A stretch of 59,566 nt of DNA from Cricetibacter osteomyelitidis (GCF_004340985.1 NZ_SLYB01000015.1:1-59566), one strand, 5' to 3'. Shown: positions 11,423 to 22,520, counted from the first letter of the stretch. Notes: a model not told the origin generated them from the sequence alone. A program made the numbers and translations.

Positions 11423-11466
11423 AGTATAATACTTTCTTTTGTTATAAAAAAGATGATTTTAATCAA
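11423..11466 (-). promoter_or_regulatory. FNR-dependent promoter of the hyb operon
   Basis: ATGAT-TTTA-ATCAA at 11453-11466 matches the FNR box TTGAT-N4-ATCAA at 9 of 10 positions. On the minus strand a TATACT -10 hexamer is at 11428-11423. That puts a start site near 11416-11418 and the FNR centre close to -41.5, the class II activator position. This fits anaerobic induction of an H2-uptake enzyme. The transcription start itself is inferred. Confidence 0.6.
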
Positions 11467-11583
11467 AAAACGGAATATTTACTCACATCTAGGTATATGT
11501 TTTATGTCATTAAAAATTAAAAAATCCTACCGCACTTTTATGCTATAATCTCAACAATTTTTCTAATAATAATGAGAAACAAA

Positions 11584-11907
11584 ATGACGACAGAAATTCA
11601 AAAAATTGATCCCGATACAGCGATTGATCTGGCCTACGATATTTTCTTGGAAATGGCAGCGGAAAATCTCGATCAAGCGGATATCATGCTGTTTAACTTA
11701 GAATTTGAAAAACGCGGTGCTGTCGAATTAGTGGAAACATCCGACGATTGGGATATGGAGATCGGCACATTAATCGATCCTGATGAATATGCGGAAGTTT
11801 GGGTCGGATTAGTGAATGAACAGGATGAAATCGACTATATATTTGCCCGTTTTCTCATTTCCCACCGAGAAGAAGAACGAGAGTTTCATATTATTTGGAA
11901 TGAATAA
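11584..11907 (+). CDS. Putative dsDNA-mimic protein, HI1450/YciU family
   Basis: A 107-residue very acidic protein belonging to the UPF0263 family (YciU in E. coli, HI1450 in H. influenzae). The stretch [19 protein letters not shown] and the C-terminal [14 protein letters not shown] are close to HI1450 as I remember it. HI1450 has been described as a double-stranded DNA mimic that binds HU. Two ATGs are possible (11572 and 11584); the second, MTTEIQK, gives the conserved N terminus. It is a single gene convergent with pyruvate kinase, separated by a bidirectional terminator. Confidence 0.85.
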   Translation: MTTEIQKIDPDTAIDLAYDIFLEMAAENLDQADIMLFNLEFEKRGAVELVETSDDWDMEIGTLIDPDEYAEVWVGLVNEQDEIDYIFARFLISHREEEREFHIIWNE

Positions 11908-11925
11908 TTTCTCTTTAAGAAAAAG

Positions 11926-11955
11926 AAAAAAGTCCGAATAAATCGGACTTTTTTA
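11926..11955. terminator. Bidirectional terminator between yciU-like gene and pyk
   Basis: AAGTCCGA (11929-11936) and TCGGACTT (11943-11950) form a stem flanked by an A run on the left and a T run on the right, so it can end both converging transcripts. Confidence 0.8.
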
Positions 11956-11972
11956 TTGATTATTTTCAGAAA

Positions 11973-13409
11973 TTATTCAACTTCTAAAATACGGCAGGTA
12001 TTTGCGGTATCACCAATTTCCGCACCTTGTGTTAATAACACTAAATCGCCCGCAACTAAGAAACCTTTGTCTTTCAACAATTCAATTGCTTCTTGAACAC
12101 CTTGAATTGAACGGCTAGTCGCTTCACAATATACCGGAGTTACGCCACGGTATAGCGCACATAAGTTCAACGTTGATTCATTACGTGACAACGCAAAGAT
12201 CGGTAAACCGGAACTGATGCGCGACATTAATTGTGCCGTACGACCGGAATTTGTCATTGCAATAATCGCACTTACACCATTCATATGGTTTGCTGCATAC
12301 ATCGCAGATAAAGCAACCGCTTCTTCGATAGTGTTGAATTTTCTGTCTAAACGGTGTTTAGATACATTAATGCTTGGCATTTTTTCCGCACCTAAACATA
12401 CTTTAGCCATCGCCGCTACAGTTTCGGAAGGATATTGACCCGCCGCAGTTTCAGCAGAAAGCATTACTGCATCCGTACCGTCTAATACCGCGTTCGCTAC
12501 GTCCATAACTTCCGCACGGGTCGGCATCGGATTGCTGATCATGGATTCCATCATTTGTGTTGCAGTAATTACAACACGATTTAATTGACGTGAACGACGG
12601 ATTAATTTTTTCTGTACTCCCACTAATTCAGGGTCACCGATTTCCACACCTAAGTCACCGCGGGCCACCATGATAACATCGGAAGCTAAGATAATATCAT
12701 CCATCGCCTCATCATCAACCACAGTTTCAGCACGTTCAACTTTTGCCACGATTTTTGCTTTTAAGCCGGCTGCTTCCGCTAATTCACGCGCATAATTCAA
12801 GTCTGCACTTGAACGCGGGAAAGATACTGCCAAATAATCCACACCAATGCGTGCTGCAGTTTTAATATCTTCTTTATCTTTTTCAGTTAATGCATCTGCG
12901 GATAAGCCGCCGCCTAGTTTATTAATACCTTTGTTATTGGAAAGCGGACCGCCCACTGTAACTTCCGTAAATACTTTCGCCCCTTCGGTAGCGGTTACTT
13001 TTAATTGCACACGACCATCATCTAATAATAAAATATCTCCTGGAACTACATCTTGCGGTAAGGTTTTATAATCTAAACCAACCGCTTCTTGATTACCTTC
13101 ACCTTTTGGTAATTCTGCATCAAGAACAAATTTATCGCCGATATTTAAGAAAATTTTGCCTTCTTTAAAAGTAGATACGCGAATTTTAGGACCTTGCAAG
13201 TCACCTAAGATCGCGACATTTTTGCCTAATTTTTTCGCAATTTCACGTACTCGTTGCGCACGACCAATATGATCGTCCGGTGTACCATGGGAGAAGTTCA
13301 TACGAACTACATTAGCACCGGCTGCAATAATTTTTTCTAAATTATTACCGCGGTCGGTAGAGGGCCCCATTGTACATACAATTTTCGTTCTTCTTAGTCT
13401 TCTAGACAT
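11973..13409 (-). CDS. pykA: Pyruvate kinase (type II, PykA)
   Basis: A 478-residue pyruvate kinase converting phosphoenolpyruvate and ADP to pyruvate and ATP. N-terminal [12 protein letters not shown], the catalytic-lysine signature IVAKVERAE and the metal/substrate region [10 protein letters not shown] followed by ATQMMESM are all present. The length of 478 and the sequence type fit the AMP/sugar-phosphate-activated PykA class rather than the 470-residue PykF class. It is a single gene. A CRP-like site is present about 110 bases upstream. Confidence 0.95.
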   Translation of the reverse strand: MSRRLRRTKIVCTMGPSTDRGNNLEKIIAAGANVVRMNFSHGTPDDHIGRAQRVREIAKKLGKNVAILGDLQGPKIRVSTFKEGKIFLNIGDKFVLDAELPKGEGNQEAVGLDYKTLPQDVVPGDILLLDDGRVQLKVTATEGAKVFTEVTVGGPLSNNKGINKLGGGLSADALTEKDKEDIKTAARIGVDYLAVSFPRSSADLNYARELAEAAGLKAKIVAKVERAETVVDDEAMDDIILASDVIMVARGDLGVEIGDPELVGVQKKLIRRSRQLNRVVITATQMMESMISNPMPTRAEVMDVANAVLDGTDAVMLSAETAAGQYPSETVAAMAKVCLGAEKMPSINVSKHRLDRKFNTIEEAVALSAMYAANHMNGVSAIIAMTNSGRTAQLMSRISSGLPIFALSRNESTLNLCALYRGVTPVYCEATSRSIQGVQEAIELLKDKGFLVAGDLVLLTQGAEIGDTANTCRILEVE

Positions 13410-13514
13410 TCGTTACTCCGTAAGTGACTTGTTTAATTATGGAAATAAAACTCAATGATATTTCTAAATGTTCTTAGAAATAAGAATTCGATCTATTATA
13501 CGCTGAAATTAAAA

Positions 13515-13530
13515 TGAGATCGAGATCACA
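13515..13530. promoter_or_regulatory. Candidate CRP site upstream of pykA
   Basis: TGAGA-TCGAGA-TCACA differs from the CRP consensus TGTGA-N6-TCACA at one core position. A weaker second half-site pattern (TGTGA-N6-GCAAA) is at 13566-13581. It could serve pykA (minus) or zapG (plus); direction is not settled by sequence. Confidence 0.5.
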
Positions 13531-13662
13531 AAATACGAAATTTACCGAAAAACCACCGCACTTTTTGTGATCTAGTGCAAAGAATTACGATCTAAGGCAA
13601 GACAATGCTCTGTTTTCACGTTATGATGAATAAGATTAATCACTAGCAATAAGGATGTAATT

Positions 13663-14070
13663 ATGCAAAATTGGACACCTGATATGTGGCAAGCTGCCGG
13701 CATTGGGTTAATTATAGGGCTTATTATCGGCTATTTCTTCATTCGTTTTACCAAAGGTTCCGTGAAAAAACAAACTCAAACGGAATCCGAATTAAAACAA
13801 GTAAAAGCTCAAGTGGAAACACAAAAATCCGAATTGGAAAAACATTTTGCCGAAAGTGCCGATTTGTTGAAAACCTTAGCTCAAGATTACCAAAAACTTT
13901 ATAAGCATTTGGCGGCGACTTCCACAACATTGTTGCCGGAATTGGCAAATAAACCGCTGTTTAATCAAAATCTGATTACTGATAATACACATAATTCGGC
14001 GGAGCCGGCAAATGTACCGGTCAAAGATTATTCCGAAGGATCTTCGGGTATTCTTAAGGCTGAAAAATAA
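13663..14070 (+). CDS. zapG: Z-ring-associated protein ZapG (DUF1043/YhcB)
   Basis: A 135-residue inner-membrane protein with one N-terminal transmembrane helix (about residues 10-28, with GLIIGLIIGYFFIRF) followed by a long charged coiled coil (about 35-95) and a low-complexity tail. This is the DUF1043/YhcB family, now called ZapG, which links cell division and envelope growth. The ribosome site AAGGATG precedes the ATG. It is followed by a terminator and then by the protease gene; zapG (yhcB) next to degP/degQ genes is a common arrangement in gamma-proteobacteria. Confidence 0.88.
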   Translation: MQNWTPDMWQAAGIGLIIGLIIGYFFIRFTKGSVKKQTQTESELKQVKAQVETQKSELEKHFAESADLLKTLAQDYQKLYKHLAATSTTLLPELANKPLFNQNLITDNTHNSAEPANVPVKDYSEGSSGILKAEK

Positions 14071-14078
14071 CGATTTCG

Positions 14079-14103
14079 GGGCAATGTTACATTGCCCTTT
14101 TTC
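14079..14103 (+). terminator. Intrinsic terminator after zapG
   Basis: GGGCAATG (14079-14086), a 3-base loop, CATTGCCC (14090-14097) and then a T run. Confidence 0.8.
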
Positions 14104-14227
14104 TCGGCAATCCGTAAAAATTTCAAAAATCCTACCGCACTTTTTTTATTTTTCTTTGTCTTAGTCCTTGCAATTCGGATGGATATGCCTCACATACATC
14201 CTGCAATTTACTTTAAAAGGAAAGAAC

Positions 14228-15628
14228 ATGAAAAAAAGAAATTTTGTATTATCCGGGATCGCTCTCGGTTTAAGCGTATTAACGACTTCTGTGGCTGTTA
14301 ATGCGGAATTACCGCCTTTACCTAATTTAACCGTGGGCAATCAAACTAGCGCACCAACACTGGCACCGATGTTAGAAAAGGTACTTCCTTCCGTGGTCAC
14401 TATCGCAGTTGAAGGTCAACAAAAAGCCCGTTCGCGTATGAATGATATTCCGGAAGAATTTAAATTTTTCTTCGGCGATCAATTCCCCGATGCTTTTGGC
14501 GGCGGCAATAATGGCCGTAGTTTTAAAGGCTTAGGTTCCGGCGTAATTATCAATGCGAAAAAAGGTTATGTATTAACCAACAACCATGTAGTACAAGAAG
14601 CGGATAAAATTACGGTAACATTGCAAGATGGTCGTGAATTTAAAGGAAAAGTATTAGGGGCGGATCCTTTATCGGATATTGCTTTAATCCAAGTGGAAAA
14701 GCCGACGAATTTAACGGAAATTAAATTTGCCGATTCCGATAAATTACGTGTGGGTGACTTTACCGTGGCAATCGGTAATCCGTTCGGTTTAGGTCAAACG
14801 GTTACATCCGGTATTGTGTCGGCATTAGGCCGCTCTACCGGTTCCGACAGCAATAGTTATGAAAACTATATTCAAACTGATGCGGCGGTAAACCGCGGTA
14901 ACTCCGGCGGTGCGTTAATCAATCTAAACGGAGAATTAATCGGCATCAATACTGCAATTATTTCTCCAAGCGGCGGTAATGCGGGAATTGCTTTTGCTAT
15001 TCCAAGTAATATGGCGAAAAACTTAGCGGATCAAATTTCCGAATTCGGTGAAGTTCGTCGCGGTATTTTAGGAATCAAAGGCGGTGAATTGAATGCGGAT
15101 TTAGCCGAAGCCTTTGACATTACCGCTAAACAAGGTGCATTTATCAGCGAAGTATTGCCGGGTTCCGCTGCTGAAAAAGCAGGATTAAAAGCCGGTGATG
15201 TGATCACTGCACTGAACGGTCAAAGACTCACTAGTTTTGCTGAATTACGTGCCAAAATTGCCACTTCCGGTGTGGATAAAGAAATTAATTTGACTTATTT
15301 GCGTGATGGTAAATCCAATGATGTTAAAGTGAAATTACAGCAGGATGACAATGCACCGACGGCAGAATCCGGTTCAATCCCGGCATTAGAAGGTGTGGAT
15401 TTAACCAACTATAATGAAAACGGTCGCAAAGGTGTCGAAATCATAAATATTGCTCAAAATACGATAGCATCACGTTATGGCTTGAAAAAAGGCGATGTGA
15501 TTATCGGTATCAATCGCGATAAAGTCGAAAACATCGGTCAATTGCGTAAAATCTTAGAGAGCAACCCCTCTGCGATTGCACTCAACATTCTACGCGGTAG
15601 CAATAATTTCTATTTATTGATTAAATAA
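14228..15628 (+). CDS. degQ: Periplasmic serine protease, DegP/DegQ (HtrA) family
   Basis: A 466-residue HtrA-type protease and chaperone of the periplasm. The start is the ATG at 14228, preceded by AAAGGAAAG; an upstream in-frame ATG at 14168 would put 20 residues before the signal peptide. Residues 1-26 are a Sec signal ending VNA. The catalytic triad is complete: His120 (TNNHVV), Asp150 (SDIAL) and Ser226 (GNSGGAL). Two PDZ domains follow (about 290-380 and 395-466). It degrades or refolds misfolded envelope proteins. Sequence does not decide between the names DegP and DegQ; the short Q-linker region slightly favours DegQ. H. influenzae has a single homologue, HtrA. Confidence 0.9.
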   Translation: MKKRNFVLSGIALGLSVLTTSVAVNAELPPLPNLTVGNQTSAPTLAPMLEKVLPSVVTIAVEGQQKARSRMNDIPEEFKFFFGDQFPDAFGGGNNGRSFKGLGSGVIINAKKGYVLTNNHVVQEADKITVTLQDGREFKGKVLGADPLSDIALIQVEKPTNLTEIKFADSDKLRVGDFTVAIGNPFGLGQTVTSGIVSALGRSTGSDSNSYENYIQTDAAVNRGNSGGALINLNGELIGINTAIISPSGGNAGIAFAIPSNMAKNLADQISEFGEVRRGILGIKGGELNADLAEAFDITAKQGAFISEVLPGSAAEKAGLKAGDVITALNGQRLTSFAELRAKIATSGVDKEINLTYLRDGKSNDVKVKLQQDDNAPTAESGSIPALEGVDLTNYNENGRKGVEIINIAQNTIASRYGLKKGDVIIGINRDKVENIGQLRKILESNPSAIALNILRGSNNFYLLIK

Positions 15629-15640
15629 TCATATGCACTC

Positions 15641-15667
15641 AAACGGGCAAGTATTTGCCCGTTTTTT
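15641..15667 (+). terminator. Intrinsic terminator after the DegQ-like gene
   Basis: AAACGGGCAA (15641-15650) pairs with TTGCCCGTTT (15656-15665), followed by T residues. Confidence 0.8.
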
Positions 15668-15685
15668 ATGCCAACACTTCACAAC

Positions 15686-15703
15686 TGGTGTAATGGACAA
15701 AAT
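15686..15703 (+). repeat. Solitary IS-end-like repeat
   Basis: TGGTGTAATGGACAAAAT is the same 17-18-base sequence found twice beside the transposase at the right edge (59305 and 59376). No transposase is near it here, so it is probably a relic of an IS end or a solo end. It lies between two convergent terminators, a neutral place for insertion. Confidence 0.5.
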
Positions 15704-15730
15704 CGGTTTTACTGTTTCGGTAAAATAGCA

Positions 15731-15760
15731 GAAAAAAAGTCTCGGATCACACCGAGACTT
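15731..15760 (-). terminator. Intrinsic terminator after nagA
   Basis: AAGTCTCGG (15738-15746) and CCGAGACTT (15752-15760) form a perfect 9-base stem. On the minus strand it is followed by a T run (complement of the A run at 15732-15738). Confidence 0.8.
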
Positions 15761-15830
15761 GAACGTAGTTAAAGGACTACATATTTGAATGAATGAAAAA
15801 ACATCAAATGAACATAGAGGATATTTACTA

Positions 15831-16973
15831 CTAAAAAAACTGCCAATCGCCATTCACAGCCGAACCTAATACGCTAAAATCATTCTTAAAGACAGTGAGA
15901 TTAGCAATTTTACCGACTTCGACGGAACCTAATCGGTCATCGACTTTAATCGCTTTGGCCGGATAATAATTACACATGCGTAATGCTTCATCGAGCGGAA
16001 TATTCACTTCACGCACCGCATTTTTGAGTGATTCGATCATAGTGATGGAGGCACCGCTCAATACGCCATTGGCATCAACACATTTACCGTCACGGACATA
16101 AATAGTTTTGCCCACAAAGCTGAAGGATTCAACATCCGCTCCTGCTGCCGCCAATGAATCGGTCACGATACAAAGCTTATCGCCTTTTACTCGTTTAGCA
16201 ATTTTGACATTAGCAAAATCAACGTGCAAACCATCTACAATAATGGCCGTATAAATATCATCGGAATCCAACACAGCCCCCACAACCCCCATTTCTCGAC
16301 CTGAACTTACAGGCGACATGGCATTATGTAAATGAGTAGCAAAGGTTGCCCCTTTGGCAAATGCTTGTTTGGCAATCGCATAACTTGCATTTGAATGCCC
16401 TACCGATACCACAATGCCTTGTTTCACAAAATCAGGAATATATCGCGATGTCGGATTTTCCGCTGCAATGGTAATTTTGCTGATCACATGCGCATTGGCA
16501 AGAAGAAAATCTTTCATCTCAAGACTGATTTCTCGGATATACTGCGGCTGATGAGTGCCTTTTTTCTCAATGCTGATGTAAGGTCCTTCCAAGTGCAAAC
16601 CTAAAGCCTGATTTTTATGTTTGGCTAAATAATCTCCCATAATTTTGACCGCACTTTTCATATCTTCGTCCGGTGAAGTAATAAAAGTCGGTAAAAAGCT
16701 GGTTGTACCCGATTTCAAATTGGTTTGCTGCATAATTTCAAGGGTTTTAACGCTGGTATCATCATTAAACATTACGCCACCGCAACCATTAAGTTGTAAA
16801 TCAATAAATCCTGCGGTGAGATTATGACCGCCTAAATCCATTTTTTTCATTTCAGAGGGTACATCTTCTTCTCTGACTATCGCTGTAATTTGTTCGCCTT
16901 CCACTATAACGGCATAACCATATAAAATGTCTTTAGCAGTATAAATTACGCTATTTGTTAATGCATATCCCAT
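15831..16973 (-). CDS. nagA: N-acetylglucosamine-6-phosphate deacetylase
   Basis: A 380-residue amidohydrolase-fold enzyme that converts GlcNAc-6-phosphate to glucosamine-6-phosphate and acetate. Metal and substrate motifs are visible: GHNLTAGFIDLQLNGCGG, LHLEGPYIS, a VGHSNA histidine, THLHNAMSP, and a DGLHVDF and VTDSLAAAG region. It is the last gene of the minus-strand sialic acid and amino-sugar operon, 16 bases after nagB, and feeds NagB. The order nagA-nagB-nanA-siaR-nanK-nanE matches H. influenzae. Confidence 0.95.
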   Translation of the reverse strand: MGYALTNSVIYTAKDILYGYAVIVEGEQITAIVREEDVPSEMKKMDLGGHNLTAGFIDLQLNGCGGVMFNDDTSVKTLEIMQQTNLKSGTTSFLPTFITSPDEDMKSAVKIMGDYLAKHKNQALGLHLEGPYISIEKKGTHQPQYIREISLEMKDFLLANAHVISKITIAAENPTSRYIPDFVKQGIVVSVGHSNASYAIAKQAFAKGATFATHLHNAMSPVSSGREMGVVGAVLDSDDIYTAIIVDGLHVDFANVKIAKRVKGDKLCIVTDSLAAAGADVESFSFVGKTIYVRDGKCVDANGVLSGASITMIESLKNAVREVNIPLDEALRMCNYYPAKAIKVDDRLGSVEVGKIANLTVFKNDFSVLGSAVNGDWQFF

Positions 16974-16989
16974 TGTTTTATCCTTACTT

Positions 16990-17793
16990 TTATAACACGC
17001 TATGGATTGCTCTAGCTTCCAATTGAGTAAAATATTTTACGGTTTTTACTTTCAATTCTTGAGTCGCCGGTTCATCTGCGACAAAAATCGCATGGCGATG
17101 TAATTGTAATGCACTAATAGTCCATAGGTGGTTTACACTACCTTCGACACCTGCTTGTAACGCTAATGCTTTATTATGACCAGTAATCAATAACATTACT
17201 TCTTCGGCATCCAACAATGTGGCAACACCGATGGTCAATGCATATTTCGGTACTTTATTCACATCATTATCAAAGAAACGGGAATTGGCGATTAAGGTAT
17301 CTTCCGTTAATGTTTTGATACGGGTGCGAGAACTTAAAGATGAAGAGGGTTCATTAAAAGCAATATGACCGTCCACACCGACACCGCCCATAAATAGATT
17401 GATTTTACCGTAAGATTTAATTTTTTCTTCGTAACGACGGCATTCTTCATCATGATCATCGGTATTACCGTCTAAAATATTAATATTTTGCGGTTGAATA
17501 TCCACATGATTAAAGAAATTATTATACATAAATGAATGATAACTCTCAGGATGCTCTTTCGGTAATCCTACATATTCATCCATATTAAATGTCACCACAT
17601 GTTTAAAGCTCACTTCACCAGCTTGATAAAGTTTAATCAATTCATGATAAGTTTTTAACGGCGTTCCACCGGTAGGTAAACCCAATACAAACGGACGCTC
17701 TGCCGTCGGATTAAAATGATTAATGCGATCCACGATATGACGAGCAGCCCATTTACTGACTTGATCCGCATTTTGTAATGGAATTAAACGCAT
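16990..17793 (-). CDS. nagB: Glucosamine-6-phosphate deaminase
   Basis: A 267-residue NagB that isomerises and deaminates glucosamine-6-phosphate to fructose-6-phosphate and ammonia, the entry of the pathway to glycolysis. [26 protein letters not shown] (catalytic Asp) and [14 protein letters not shown] are the family signatures. The length is nearly identical to E. coli NagB (266). It lies 56 bases after nanA in the same operon. Confidence 0.96.
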   Translation of the reverse strand: MRLIPLQNADQVSKWAARHIVDRINHFNPTAERPFVLGLPTGGTPLKTYHELIKLYQAGEVSFKHVVTFNMDEYVGLPKEHPESYHSFMYNNFFNHVDIQPQNINILDGNTDDHDEECRRYEEKIKSYGKINLFMGGVGVDGHIAFNEPSSSLSSRTRIKTLTEDTLIANSRFFDNDVNKVPKYALTIGVATLLDAEEVMLLITGHNKALALQAGVEGSVNHLWTISALQLHRHAIFVADEPATQELKVKTVKYFTQLEARAIHSVL

Positions 17794-17849
17794 ATTCTTC
17801 TCCTTAGTTATCGGAGCATATGCCTATACCATACGCCCCTACAATTTAA

Positions 17850-18728
17850 TTACAAAAATTTTTCTTTCAGTTCTTTCGCTTTCGCTAATTGTGCATCAGT
17901 CGCTTTTGCAGTCATTGGTTCGCGACAGAATCCTGCATTCACGCCGTTTAGTTTCAACAATTCTTTAATTGTCAAATATAAGCCGTTTGCCAAGATACCT
18001 TCGATCAAATCATTAGTTACATGTTGAATTTCCAATGCTTCCGCCACTTTGCCCGCTTTGGTCAATTCAAAGATTTGACGAGCACGCACACCGTTTACGT
18101 TAAAGGTACTGCCGATTGCACCGTCAACACCTAAAGAAGCGGCCGGTAGCATCATTTCATCAAAACCTGCCCAAATTAAATGATCCGGATAAGCTTTTTT
18201 CAAACGTTCTAATAAATAAAAGTCACCTGCCGTAAATTTCACGCCTAATACTTTTGGATTTTTATATAATTCGCCAAATTGTTCTACACCGATATTCACA
18301 CCGGTTAAAAACGGAATGGAGTAAACTATCATATTATTGCCGGTTTCCGCAATAATGGTTTCATAATAATGTTTGATTTCCGGAAAGCTGAATTTGTAAT
18401 AGAAAGGAGTCACTGCCGATAAGCTGTCATAACCTAATTCAGTGGCATATTTACCCAATTCAACTGCTTCTTTTAAGTTTACGCTCCCCACTTGAGCAAT
18501 TAATGCAACTTGGTCTTTCACTTCATCTTTTGTAATGCGGAAAATTTCTTTTTTCTCCGCCGTAGAAAGCATAAAGTTCTCACCGGTACTACCGCCTACA
18601 TAAAGACCGTCTACTTTCATTTTGTCAATATTGTAGCGAATAATCTCACGTAAGCCTTGTTCGTTGACTGAACCATCTTCATTAAATGCGACTAATAACG
18701 CACTAAAAATACCTTTTAAGTCTTTCAT
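17850..18728 (-). CDS. nanA: N-acetylneuraminate lyase
   Basis: A 292-residue class I aldolase of the DHDPS/NAL superfamily that splits N-acetylneuraminate into N-acetylmannosamine and pyruvate. [11 protein letters not shown] is the pyruvate-binding motif; a tyrosine in the YSIPFLTG stretch and the Schiff-base lysine in [15 protein letters not shown] are in place. Cytoplasmic. Located 21 bases downstream of the regulator gene in the operon. Confidence 0.96.
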   Translation of the reverse strand: MKDLKGIFSALLVAFNEDGSVNEQGLREIIRYNIDKMKVDGLYVGGSTGENFMLSTAEKKEIFRITKDEVKDQVALIAQVGSVNLKEAVELGKYATELGYDSLSAVTPFYYKFSFPEIKHYYETIIAETGNNMIVYSIPFLTGVNIGVEQFGELYKNPKVLGVKFTAGDFYLLERLKKAYPDHLIWAGFDEMMLPAASLGVDGAIGSTFNVNGVRARQIFELTKAGKVAEALEIQHVTNDLIEGILANGLYLTIKELLKLNGVNAGFCREPMTAKATDAQLAKAKELKEKFL

Positions 18729-18749
18729 TTTTTCTCCTAATTAAGAAAA

Positions 18750-19622
18750 TTAATTCACACGTTGTTCAATAATAACATTTACAGTTTTTTGTTTTGCTTC
18801 GATTGCTTTTACTTCTTCAAACTGAACAATCAAAGCATAAATCAAATCCAATACAAATAATTGCGTAATTTTGGTACCGATAGAATCCCCTTGTAATTGT
18901 CCTTGTCGGTTACCGTTATGCAACACATAATCCGCAATTTTAGTTATAGGTGAGCGTAAATTATGGGTAATCGCTACGGTTGTTGCCCCCACCGATTTCG
19001 CAATACTCAATGCTTGTGCAATTTCATTAGAATATCCGGAATGACTAATACCGATGACAACATCCTCTTTATTCATTAATGATGCCTGCATATACATAAA
19101 ATGATTATTGCTGGTCGCATCAACCTGAATACCGATACGCATAAATTTATTCTTAGCATCTTCCGCCGTAATGCCGGAGGATCCCATACCAAATACAAAC
19201 AACCGTTTGGATTGACGGATTGCCTGCACTACTTTTTCTAATTCATTAAAATCCAATAAATTAATTGTTTCACTAATCACATTGTTAATTACGGTTTGTA
19301 ATTTCAATGCGATTTGTTGGGAATCATCATCTTTACTGATTTCAGTATCCAATAATAATTGCTCTTTTTGATCTTGAGTTGCCAGCTCGATAGCCAACTC
19401 CATTTTAAAATCACTGAATCCTTTAAAGCCCAAAGTTCGACAAAACCGAATAAAGGTCGCTTCACCGACATCCAACCAACGAGCCACACCAGACAATGAT
19501 GTTTGGCTGATTTTATGCGGTGATTTTAAAATTTGCCCAGCAATACGTTTTTCCGTTTTGGTCAAACTGCTTTGTAACGCCTCTATTGTATTCAGAATGT
19601 TTCCGCTTTTATTAGTCGCCAT
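18750..19622 (-). CDS. siaR: RpiR-family repressor of sialic acid genes (SiaR/NanR type)
   Basis: A 290-residue RpiR-family regulator: an N-terminal HTH_6 domain (about 10-85, SLTKTEKRIAGQILKSPHKIS, with ARWLDVGEATFIRFCR as the DNA-reading helix) and a C-terminal SIS domain (about 125-260) that binds a sugar phosphate. Its place inside the nan operon is that of H. influenzae SiaR (HI0143), which represses nan and siaPT and responds to glucosamine-6-phosphate with CRP. The name nanR is also in use but in E. coli denotes an unrelated GntR protein. A likely operator is next to the CRP site upstream of siaP. Confidence 0.92.
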   Translation of the reverse strand: MATNKSGNILNTIEALQSSLTKTEKRIAGQILKSPHKISQTSLSGVARWLDVGEATFIRFCRTLGFKGFSDFKMELAIELATQDQKEQLLLDTEISKDDDSQQIALKLQTVINNVISETINLLDFNELEKVVQAIRQSKRLFVFGMGSSGITAEDAKNKFMRIGIQVDATSNNHFMYMQASLMNKEDVVIGISHSGYSNEIAQALSIAKSVGATTVAITHNLRSPITKIADYVLHNGNRQGQLQGDSIGTKITQLFVLDLIYALIVQFEEVKAIEAKQKTVNVIIEQRVN

Positions 19623-19652
19623 ATTTGACTCCTACACTTTATTGATTAATTT

Positions 19653-20534
19653 CTAGGCTTTTATCAGCCATTGCTTACCCCATACAGCAGCACCGATTAA
19701 TCCTGCATCGCCGCCATATTGTGCGGCCTCTATCGGACAATAGTAAAAATGCGGCATTTGAACTAAATATTCTCTGACTAATGGTAAATAACCTTCCGCT
19801 AAACCGACACTGCCGCCAAGCACTACCTTTTGCATATCAAGGCTAATCACCAAATCGGCAATTAAATTTGCTATAGCTTTTGCCGAACGGTGCACAAGTG
19901 CGGTCGCTTTTTCATTATTTTGTCGAAATAACTCAAACACTTCTTTTGGGGTACAAGGATTATCCCATTGTTGAGCCGCCGCTTCAATAGCCCGTCCTGA
20001 AGCAATTGCTTCAACACAGCCTTGACGACCACAACCGCACATTGACCCGTTAGGATCCGCCAGACTATGTCCGATATGGCCGGCAATACCATTCGGTTCG
20101 GTTAATAATTGCCCGTTTAAAATGATACCGCCGCCAACACCGGTGGATACCGTAATAAACGTGAAATTTTGCACCGCACTTTGATCTTGCTCTTGATACT
20201 CGGCACAAGCTGCGGCTTGCACATCATTCAACAAAAATACCGGTTTATTCGTATGCCGGGCAATACTCTCTTTGAGAGGAAATTCAGCCAAACCACCCAA
20301 ATTTTTTGGATTTAATGCGGTTAAAATGCCGTTGTTGATAATGCCGGTAGAAGCAACAGAAACATAATCAAATTGTTTATCATAACTTTCCACCAACTGT
20401 TTTAATGCTTCGTGCATCTCAGTGGCAGCATTATCTTGCGGTGTAGTAATTTGCTGACGTTGGGAAACCTGATTGTTTTCCACCAAAGCCGTTGCAATTT
20501 TTGTTCCGCCAATATCTATCGCTAAACAACGCAT
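19653..20534 (-). CDS. nanK: N-acetylmannosamine kinase
   Basis: A 293-residue ROK-family kinase that phosphorylates N-acetylmannosamine to ManNAc-6-phosphate. The N-terminal phosphate loop DIGGTKIATALVE, the ROK zinc site GHSL...CGCGRQGCVE and a catalytic Asp in LNDVQAAA are present. It sits between siaR and nanE, consistent with the NanA-NanK-NanE step order. Confidence 0.95.
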   Translation of the reverse strand: MRCLAIDIGGTKIATALVENNQVSQRQQITTPQDNAATEMHEALKQLVESYDKQFDYVSVASTGIINNGILTALNPKNLGGLAEFPLKESIARHTNKPVFLLNDVQAAACAEYQEQDQSAVQNFTFITVSTGVGGGIILNGQLLTEPNGIAGHIGHSLADPNGSMCGCGRQGCVEAIASGRAIEAAAQQWDNPCTPKEVFELFRQNNEKATALVHRSAKAIANLIADLVISLDMQKVVLGGSVGLAEGYLPLVREYLVQMPHFYYCPIEAAQYGGDAGLIGAAVWGKQWLIKA

Positions 20535-20595
20535 AATATGTTCCTTTTTGTTTTTACAGACGGCATATTACGCCGTCCGATTATTCCGACGATCT

Positions 20596-21282
20596 TTATT
20601 TTGCCGATTTCACCGCATCCGCAAACCAACTCACGATATGTTCCAAACGCGTTAACGCAGATCCCACAGTAACACAGTTTGCACCAATTTCAATAGCGGT
20701 TCGAGCCAATTCCGGCGTATTGTAACGTCCTTCAGCCATCACAAAACAGCCTGCCGCTTTCAAATCTTTTACTAACTGATAATCCGGTTCATCCGGCACT
20801 GTTCCTGCGATATAACCAGACATCGTGCTGCCTACAATATCGAAACCGAGTTGCTGACAATACAAACCCTCTGCTAAATTAGAGCAATCCGCCATAGCCA
20901 AACACCCCATTTCTTTAATTTTTTTCACCGCACTTTTGATATCCACCGGACGCGGACGATTCGTTCCGTCAACAGCAATAATATCGGCTCCGGCCTTTGC
21001 AAGCTCTTCAATATCTTGTAAAAACGGCGTAATACGAACCGGGCTGTCCGGCAGATCCCGCTTAACGATACCAATAATCGGCACATCAACTAAAGGACGT
21101 GTTGCTTTTAAATTTTCTATCCCTTCAATGCGAACACCTGCTGCACCGCCGACAACAGAAGCCTGTGCCATAGCAGCAACAATTTCCGGTTTATCCATTG
21201 GACCATCGTCCACCGGTTGACAGGAAGCAATCAATCCCTGATCAATTTTTTCTAAAATTCCTAAATTTGAAAGATTTGACAT
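20596..21282 (-). CDS. nanE: N-acetylmannosamine-6-phosphate 2-epimerase
   Basis: A 228-residue TIM-barrel epimerase that turns ManNAc-6-phosphate into GlcNAc-6-phosphate. [33 protein letters not shown] and [11 protein letters not shown] are the conserved segments. It is the first gene of the minus-strand operon and is divergent from siaP across a 247-base regulatory region. Confidence 0.95.
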   Translation of the reverse strand: MSNLSNLGILEKIDQGLIASCQPVDDGPMDKPEIVAAMAQASVVGGAAGVRIEGIENLKATRPLVDVPIIGIVKRDLPDSPVRITPFLQDIEELAKAGADIIAVDGTNRPRPVDIKSAVKKIKEMGCLAMADCSNLAEGLYCQQLGFDIVGSTMSGYIAGTVPDEPDYQLVKDLKAAGCFVMAEGRYNTPELARTAIEIGANCVTVGSALTRLEHIVSWFADAVKSAK

Positions 21283-21412
21283 ATTTACTCCATTACAAAA
21301 TTATTCAACCAGAGTGTTTCTTCAAACTGTGTTTAGCATATTCCTACTTTTTTCAAATAACAAGTTATTTATAATTATTTTTATGGAGTTTTAGGGAACA
21401 AATTTTCAAAAA

Positions 21413-21448
21413 TGTGATCTATCTCTCATTTCTGAAACAAAACTTCAA
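21413..21448 (+). promoter_or_regulatory. CRP site plus probable SiaR operator between nanE and siaP
   Basis: TGTGA-TCTATC-TCTCA (21413-21428), flanked by AAA/TTT as in strong CRP sites, is followed after 4 bases by an imperfect inverted repeat TGAAA-CAAAAC-TTCAA (21433-21448). In H. influenzae the nan and siaPT operons share an intergenic region controlled by CRP and SiaR. The second element is inferred to be the SiaR operator from its form and position, and from the same CRP-4-base-TGAAA layout seen at the inositol promoters. Confidence 0.6.
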
Positions 21449-21496
21449 AAACCATTTGAAAAATGATTTTTTTACTTTATTGTATTCAGCAAATAA

Positions 21497-22513
<1,017 letters not shown>

Positions 22514-22520
22514 TACGGGC

